A DNA stretch of 11,790 nt from Betaproteobacteria bacterium (GTDB lineage Bacteria > Pseudomonadota > Gammaproteobacteria > Burkholderiales > SG8-39). Made by a program: the position numbers and the translations under genes. Location of the stretch: positions 1 to 11,790 of the forward strand of contig QYQC01000217.1 in the NCBI GenBank assembly GCA_007280315.1, in the 5' to 3' direction. Below are positions 7,060 through 11,790 of the stretch, one piece after another; the first letter of the stretch is position 1, and each line of letters starts with the position of its first letter. The notes below the pieces were generated by a model. The model had not been told where the DNA came from and searched no databases. It worked only from the letters and a program-made list of their open reading frames with translations.

Positions 7060-8631
7060 ATGAGATTAGCTGATCTTTGGGCGAAATACGGCAACAGCAC
7101 GCTGAATCCGGATTCAGACGCAACGCAAGATCTGTTCATCTTCGGTATCACCGACGATTCCAGAGACGTTCGCTTCGGCTACCTGTTCTGCGCCCTGCCG
7201 GGCGCCAAGGAAGATGGCCTGGCGTTCTGCTCGCAGGCCGCGGCCAAAGGCGCGCAGGCCATCGCCGTGGCGGAAGGTACGCGCGACGAAGCCCTGGGCC
7301 TAAGCGAATACGAGCGCGAAAAGATCGTCGTACTGCGAGTCCGGGACATCCGGGCGTTCTATGCGCGAGTCGTTGCCGATTTTCATCCTGGTCGTCCAGC
7401 CACCGTTGCAGCCGTCACGGGCACTAACGGCAAGACCTCAACTGTGTGCTTCCTTCGCGACCTGTGGGGCGCAGACGGCCGCAGCGCAACCAGTCTGGGA
7501 ACGCTCGGTCTCCAGTCCCGCGAACGTAGCCACTCCAGGCTTGAGGCCGGGCTTACCACCTATGATGCGAAAACACTGCACATCATGCTTGGCGAACTGG
7601 AGCGCACGCACGGCGTTACGCATCTGGCGATGGAGGCGTCGAGCCACGCACTCGATCAGCAGCGCCTGGCCGGCGTCACGTTTGATGCAGCGGGATTCAC
7701 CAATCTCACCCAGGACCATCTCGACTACCACCTGTCGATGGAGGCCTACTTCCAAGCCAAAATGCGACTATTCAACGAACGGCTCAAGGCGGATGGCGTG
7801 GCTGTCATCAATACGCGCGACACCGCGGGTATTCAGATCGCCTCGGCATTGCAGTCAACAGGTACTCGCATCATCTCCTACGGCGAGGCAGGCAGCGGCA
7901 CTGATCTTTTGTTGCGCGAGCGTATCCCGCATGCGCTGGGACAAACGCTGAAGTTAGCGGCCTTTGGTGCCGCCTATGAAGTTGAGGCGCCGGTGGCAGG
8001 TGCGTTTCAGGCGGAGAATATTCTATGCGCGCTCGGTTTGGCCGTAGCCACAGGCGTGCCTGTCGACCGCGCCATTGCCGCTATCGGAAACCTGTCGAGC
8101 GTACCGGGGCGCCTAGAACTCGCCGCCGTTCTTGCCAATCGAGCTGCTGTCTACGTGGATTACGCGCATACGCCTGATGCCCTGGACAACGTCCTGCGCA
8201 GCGTGCGCCCGCACGCAGGCGCGAATGGCAAGCTCCATGTGTTGTTCGGATGCGGCGGCGACCGCGATCCGGGCAAACGCCCCATCATGGGCCGCATTGC
8301 CGCACATCGCAGCGATTGCGTCTGGGTGACGGATGACAATCCACGCACCGAAGACCCGGACGCCATTCGTAGACAGGTTCTCTCCGGCGCTGCGGGCTCA
8401 AATCACGCGACAGACGCAGGTCCGCGTCGTGAAGCGCTGCAACGCGCGCTTTCCGCGTTGCGCGCAGGAGACGTCCTTGTCGTCGCCGGCAAGGGACATG
8501 AAGACTATCAGATCGTAATTGAACGCGACGCTGCCGGGCTGGCCCTGCGTGATTCCCGGGGACGCCCGCTGACAAAGAAGATTCCATTTTCTGACGCCAA
8601 GGTCATCCGTGAAATCATTGCGGCGCATTAA
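7060..8631 (+). CDS. murE: UDP-MurNAc-tripeptide synthetase (meso-DAP adding)
   Basis: MurE is the cytoplasmic ATP-dependent ligase that adds the third residue, here predicted meso-DAP, to UDP-MurNAc-L-Ala-D-Glu during peptidoglycan precursor synthesis. The 523-residue protein has an N-terminal UDP-binding domain (GITDDSRDVRFGYLFCALPG), the ATP loop GTNGKTST at 121-128, the SSHALDQQR and TNLTQDHLDYH segments, a likely carbamylated lysine K234 (QAKMRLF), and a C-terminal domain with DNPR at 426-429 and the GKGHE motif. DNPR is the known signature for DAP rather than lysine specificity. An in-frame TAA at 7045 makes 7060 the most upstream ATG possible. No clear ribosome binding site precedes it. 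The gene is not in the usual division and cell-wall cluster but heads a murE-dapF-dapL unit, so it could be a second copy or a relocated one. Confidence 0.93.
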   Translation: MRLADLWAKYGNSTLNPDSDATQDLFIFGITDDSRDVRFGYLFCALPGAKEDGLAFCSQAAAKGAQAIAVAEGTRDEALGLSEYEREKIVVLRVRDIRAFYARVVADFHPGRPATVAAVTGTNGKTSTVCFLRDLWGADGRSATSLGTLGLQSRERSHSRLEAGLTTYDAKTLHIMLGELERTHGVTHLAMEASSHALDQQRLAGVTFDAAGFTNLTQDHLDYHLSMEAYFQAKMRLFNERLKADGVAVINTRDTAGIQIASALQSTGTRIISYGEAGSGTDLLLRERIPHALGQTLKLAAFGAAYEVEAPVAGAFQAENILCALGLAVATGVPVDRAIAAIGNLSSVPGRLELAAVLANRAAVYVDYAHTPDALDNVLRSVRPHAGANGKLHVLFGCGGDRDPGKRPIMGRIAAHRSDCVWVTDDNPRTEDPDAIRRQVLSGAAGSNHATDAGPRREALQRALSALRAGDVLVVAGKGHEDYQIVIERDAAGLALRDSRGRPLTKKIPFSDAKVIREIIAAH

Positions 8632-8654
8632 CCCAAGCCCAACAGGAAGCTAGC

Positions 8655-9677
8655 ATGGCCGCATTCTACGATGCCCGTGGCAATACCTATTTCGTAGCCT
8701 CGCCGGAGGAGATCGGCGGCTTCGCCGACATTGCGCGAACTGCGCCGGAAGCTGCCAGGACACGCGATCGTTGGGCACGGCGCGCGATCGAACGCATTTG
8801 CGGACGCCTGAACGTTCCCGCAGAGCTGGCTGCGAGCGGAGCAAAGAGGTACCGGTCGGATGGTTTGCTGGTGGGACCGTTCCAGGACGCGAATGCTTTC
8901 GCGCTGTTGATCGTTAACACCGACGGAACACTTGCGGAGCGCAGTGGCAACGGCCTGACCATTTTCTCGCAGTCCCTCGTCGACAGCGGACGCGCAAATC
9001 GCGCGGACGCGTTCCTTTTACGCGTCTATCACGACGCGCCTGGGTCGCCCTTCGTCGAAGCGAGGATAGAAGCGGATGAACGAGAGGGGCATCAAGGGTT
9101 TTGGATCGACATGGGCGTTCCGACCTACGGAATTGCGGCAGTCGGGGCGACACCCGAATACGTAGGGATTTCCGAATTCGAAAATCACAGAGTTGCGCGG
9201 GTCTTCGATCTCGAGAAGATCGAGGCGTCCTGGGCGTGCAGCCAGTTTGTCAACGTCGGGAATCCGCATTGCGTGACTTTCCTGAAGAGTCCGGACCTGT
9301 TGCCTACGACGGAGCAGCTTGGATCCGACGCGTGGATGCCGGGACTGAGCGCGATCGCGAACAGCACCGAGAGCGACGGCATACGCGGCGCGGGACGTCC
9401 GTGCAGGAACGGAATCAATCTGCAGTGGGCGTGCGTCACCGGTCCGGCCTGTATCGATGCGCGCGTGTTCGAGCGCGGCGAAGGGCCGACACTGTCTTCC
9501 GGCTCGAGCGCTACGGCCGTCGCGAGCGCGGCGCGCAAGCTGGGGTTGGTCGATGCGCAGAGCGTCGATGTTAGAATGCCGGGCGGCATCGCGCCTGTGC
9601 GATTCGATGAACGCGACGGGCGCCTCGCGCGCGTAATGTTGTTTGGCGAAGCGCAGCAAGCGCAACCACCTGCATAA
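8655..9677 (+). CDS. dapF: DapF homologue with both catalytic cysteines replaced by serine
   Basis: DapF interconverts LL- and meso-DAP with a cysteine pair acting as base and acid. The 340-residue product keeps many family landmarks: FYDARGNTYFV near the N-terminus (the GNDF-like motif), RSDGLLVGP around residue 69, GNG at 98-100, NVGNPHC at 200-206 and ERGEGPTL at 273-280. However, the first catalytic position, normally in MCGNG, reads RSGNG with S97 (codon AGT), and the second, normally in LACGTG, reads LSSGSS with S282 (codon TCC). The reading frame is intact and the protein is longer than the usual 270-290 residues. It may be a non-catalytic partner, a low-activity epimerase, or an enzyme with altered chemistry. 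AGGAAG lies five bases before the ATG. It sits 23 bases after murE and 18 before dapL, so it belongs to the same operon. Confidence 0.82.
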   Translation: MAAFYDARGNTYFVASPEEIGGFADIARTAPEAARTRDRWARRAIERICGRLNVPAELAASGAKRYRSDGLLVGPFQDANAFALLIVNTDGTLAERSGNGLTIFSQSLVDSGRANRADAFLLRVYHDAPGSPFVEARIEADEREGHQGFWIDMGVPTYGIAAVGATPEYVGISEFENHRVARVFDLEKIEASWACSQFVNVGNPHCVTFLKSPDLLPTTEQLGSDAWMPGLSAIANSTESDGIRGAGRPCRNGINLQWACVTGPACIDARVFERGEGPTLSSGSSATAVASAARKLGLVDAQSVDVRMPGGIAPVRFDERDGRLARVMLFGEAQQAQPPA

Positions 9678-9695
9678 AGGTTTCAACAGTCGATC

Positions 9696-10925
9696 ATGAC
9701 TTACATCAACGAGCACTACCTCAAGCTGACCGCCGGTTACCTGTTCCCTGAAATCGGCCGCCGGGTCAAGGCATTTACCGACGCGAACCCTTCCGCGGAC
9801 GTCATTCGACTCGGCATAGGCGATGTCACCGAACCGCTTGCCCCTGCTGTTATCCAGGCGATGCATGCGGCCGTCGACGAACTTGCCGGGCGATCGTCGT
9901 TCCGTGGCTATGGACCCGAGCAGGGCTACGATTTCCTGCGCGAAGCGATCGCCAAACACGATTACCAGGCTCGGGGCGCGAATGTCGACGCGGACGAAAT
10001 CTTCGTCTCGGACGGATCGAAATGTGACTCGGGGAATATCCTCGATGTCTTCGGCGAAGATAACGTCATCGCGGTGCTCGATCCGGTCAACCCCGTGTAT
10101 GTGGATACCAACGGCAGGGCCGGGCGCACGGGTGCGGCCGATGCCAGCGGCCGCTATGCCGGCCTGGTCTACCGTCCGGTTACCGCCGACAACGATTTCG
10201 TTCCTGAACTTCCCAAGCAGCGGGTCGACCTGATATACCTGTGCTATCCCAATAACCCGACCGGCACGGTTGCCACCAGGGAGATGCTTAAGCGCTGGGT
10301 CGAATACGCGAAGAAAAACGGTTCAGTGATTTTGTATGACGCCGCCTATGAAGCGTACATCACCGACTCGGCCATTCCGCACTCGATCTATGAGATCGAC
10401 GGCGCCAGGGATGTCGCGATCGAGTTCCGCAGTTTCAGCAAAACGGCCGGCTTTACCGGTGTGCGCTGTGCGTTTACAGTGATTCCAAAGGGCCTCAAGG
10501 GAAAGACGCGGGATGGCCGCGAAGTCGCGATCCATCCGCTCTGGAATAGACGGCATTGCACCAAATTCAATGGCGTCTCCTATCCGGTGCAACGCGGCGC
10601 CGCTGCGATTTACTCGCCCGAAGGCAGGAAGCAGGTGCAGGAAACCATTGCGTTTTACCTCGAAAACGCCGGGCTGGTGCGCGAAGCGCTGTCAAAACTG
10701 GGGATAAAGGTCTACGGCGGGGTTAACGCCCCTTACGTGTGGCTGAAAACCCCCGGCAATTTGAGCAGTTGGGACTTTTTCGACAAGCTGCTGCAAGACG
10801 CCCATCTGGTGGGTACGCCAGGGAGCGGTTTTGGCGCCTGCGGGGAAGGCTATTTCCGGTTGAGCGCCTTCAACAGCCGGGCCAATGTCGAAGAAGCGGG
10901 CAGGCGCTTCGCAAAAATCATGTAG
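9696..10925 (+). CDS. dapL: LL-diaminopimelate aminotransferase
   Basis: DapL converts tetrahydrodipicolinate to LL-DAP in one PLP-dependent, glutamate-using step, bypassing the succinylase enzymes DapD, DapC and DapE. The 409-residue length is standard. The N-terminus (INEHYLKLTAGYLFPEIGRRV) and the segments RLGIGDVTEPL, FRGYGPEQGYDFLREAI, DEIFVSDGSKCDSGNI and CYPNNPTGT match the DapL family closely. The Schiff-base lysine is K249 in SFSKTAGFTGVRC, and FNGVSYPVQR follows, as in plant and chlamydial-type DapL. One oddity is N132 in DPVNPVYVD, where an aromatic residue is usual. No good ribosome binding site is seen before the ATG; AAAGG lies about 15 bases away, so translation may be coupled to dapF. 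It is convergent with uup across a 25-base gap without a recognisable terminator. Confidence 0.93.
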   Translation: MTYINEHYLKLTAGYLFPEIGRRVKAFTDANPSADVIRLGIGDVTEPLAPAVIQAMHAAVDELAGRSSFRGYGPEQGYDFLREAIAKHDYQARGANVDADEIFVSDGSKCDSGNILDVFGEDNVIAVLDPVNPVYVDTNGRAGRTGAADASGRYAGLVYRPVTADNDFVPELPKQRVDLIYLCYPNNPTGTVATREMLKRWVEYAKKNGSVILYDAAYEAYITDSAIPHSIYEIDGARDVAIEFRSFSKTAGFTGVRCAFTVIPKGLKGKTRDGREVAIHPLWNRRHCTKFNGVSYPVQRGAAAIYSPEGRKQVQETIAFYLENAGLVREALSKLGIKVYGGVNAPYVWLKTPGNLSSWDFFDKLLQDAHLVGTPGSGFGACGEGYFRLSAFNSRANVEEAGRRFAKIM

Positions 10926-10950
10926 CGCGAAACCGCAATCCCGCCCTCTA

Positions 10951-11790
10951 TCAGCGTTTGGCCTCCAGTTGTTCCCAGCGCGACAAGGCCGAAGCCAGTT
11001 CGGCCTCGATGGCGGCAAAACGCAGGTTCAATTGCTTCACCTGCTCCGGCTGATCGCGGTACAGCGCCGCATTGGCCAGCGCCGCCGTGATATGCTTTTG
11101 TTCCTGCTCAATTGAATCTATTTTCAATTGTAATTCAGATAGTTCCCGCTCTTCCTTAAAGCTAAGTCCAGGTTTTGATTGTGCCGGTTTGACCGCATCT
11201 TTCCGGCTGGTGCCATCGATTTTCTGCCCGCGCCGGGTGGTTGGCGGCGCCGGTTTGGCAGGCGCCTTCGCGCGCTGCCAGTCACTGTAGCCACCGGCGT
11301 ATTCCTTCCACCCCCCCTCGCCTTCGCTGGCGATGGTCTGCGTGACCACGTTGTCCAGGAATGCCCGGTCGTGGCTGACCAGAAACAGCGTTCCGGCGTA
11401 GTCCTGCAGCAGTTCCTCCAGCAATTCCAGGGTCTCGATATCCAGGTCATTGGTAGGCTCGTCCAGCACCAGCACGTTGGCCGGACGACTGAACAGCCGC
11501 GCCAGCAGCAGGCGGTTGCGCTCGCCGCCGGAAAGCGATTTCACCGGTGCGCGCGCGCGTTCCGGCGGGAACAGGAAATCGCCCAGATAGCTGATCACAT
11601 GTTTGCGCGCGCCGTTGATTTCGACGAAGTCGCCGCCCACGCTGATGGTGTCAGCGAGCGTCGCCTCTTCGTCCAACGCCGCTCGGAACTGGTCGAAATA
11701 GGCGAAGTCCAGTTTCGTCCCCTGGCGCACCTGGCCCGTATCCGGTTGCAGCTCGTTCAGAATCAGTTTCAGCAAAGTGGTCTTGCCGCT
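10951..11790 (-). CDS. uup: ABC-F family ATPase, Uup-like (5' end outside window)
   Basis: ABC-F proteins have two ATP-binding domains without membrane segments and act on ribosomes or, for Uup, also influence precise excision of transposons. The visible 279 residues hold the second ATPase domain from its Walker A (SGKTTLLKLI at the window edge), the signature LSGGERNRLLLARL, Walker B VLVLDEPTNDLD and the switch histidine in LVSHDRAFLDNVV. A basic Pro/Ala-rich linker (KAPAKPAPPTTRRGQK) leads to a C-terminal coiled coil (ELSELQLKIDSIEQEQKHI ... QLEAKR), as in the C-terminal domain of Uup that binds DNA. That domain favours Uup over EttA. The first ATPase domain and the interdomain linker lie beyond base 11790. 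The stop is TGA at 10951-10953, and the gene is convergent with dapL. Confidence 0.85.
   Translation of the reverse strand, partial: SGKTTLLKLILNELQPDTGQVRQGTKLDFAYFDQFRAALDEEATLADTISVGGDFVEINGARKHVISYLGDFLFPPERARAPVKSLSGGERNRLLLARLFSRPANVLVLDEPTNDLDIETLELLEELLQDYAGTLFLVSHDRAFLDNVVTQTIASEGEGGWKEYAGGYSDWQRAKAPAKPAPPTTRRGQKIDGTSRKDAVKPAQSKPGLSFKEERELSELQLKIDSIEQEQKHITAALANAALYRDQPEQVKQLNLRFAAIEAELASALSRWEQLEAKR

Noticed and set aside
8655..9677. DapF homologue as a pseudogene
   Set aside because: The frame is intact over 340 codons, other family motifs are kept, and it has a ribosome binding site in a tight operon. Loss of the two cysteines alone does not show decay.
9018..9959. Minus-strand open frame of 313 codons opposite dapF and the start of dapL
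   Set aside because: It lies antisense to conserved DapF and DapL motifs and has no recognisable features; it is a composition-driven shadow.

Overview
This is a gene-dense, GC-rich stretch of a Gram-negative bacterial chromosome. It carries nine genes, seven complete and one cut at each end. A twitching-pilus ATPase of PilU type, a ribosomal-protein L3 methyltransferase (PrmB), a lipoprotein with a lipobox, a periplasmic c-type cytochrome and a Uup-type ABC-F protein suggest a proteobacterium, most likely a betaproteobacterium. The taxonomic call is inference from protein style only. No RNA genes, insertion sequences, CRISPR arrays or phage genes were seen.

Layout. (1) Positions 1-4088, plus strand: the end of pilU, prmB, a fumarylacetoacetate-hydrolase (FAH) family protein that overlaps prmB by four bases (ATGA), and a nitrilase with its full Glu-Lys-Cys triad and a strong ribosome binding site. 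(2) Positions 4114-5361, minus strand: a diaminopimelate (DAP) decarboxylase-type enzyme, convergent with the nitrilase. (3) Positions 5586-6887, minus strand: a two-gene unit of a secreted cytochrome (class I cytochrome c domain joined to a cytochrome P460-like domain) followed by a lipoprotein with two BamE/OmlA-like repeats. (4) Positions 6888-7059: a divergent intergenic region with two perfect hairpins. (5) Positions 7060-10925, plus strand: murE, a dapF homologue and dapL, tightly packed. (6) Positions 10951-11790, minus strand: the C-terminal half of uup, convergent with dapL.

The theme of the right half is DAP and lysine metabolism. DapL makes LL-DAP directly from tetrahydrodipicolinate, DapF normally epimerises it to meso-DAP, MurE adds meso-DAP to the peptidoglycan precursor, and LysA decarboxylates meso-DAP to lysine. 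Most proteobacteria use the succinylase route instead of DapL, so this looks like an alternative DAP module.

The most striking observation is in the DapF homologue. It keeps the surrounding family motifs, but both positions of the catalytic cysteine pair are serine (S97 and S282). It is therefore either not a conventional epimerase or a changed enzyme embedded in a DAP operon. The cytochrome c-P460 fusion and its hairpin-rich upstream region are the next most interesting items.
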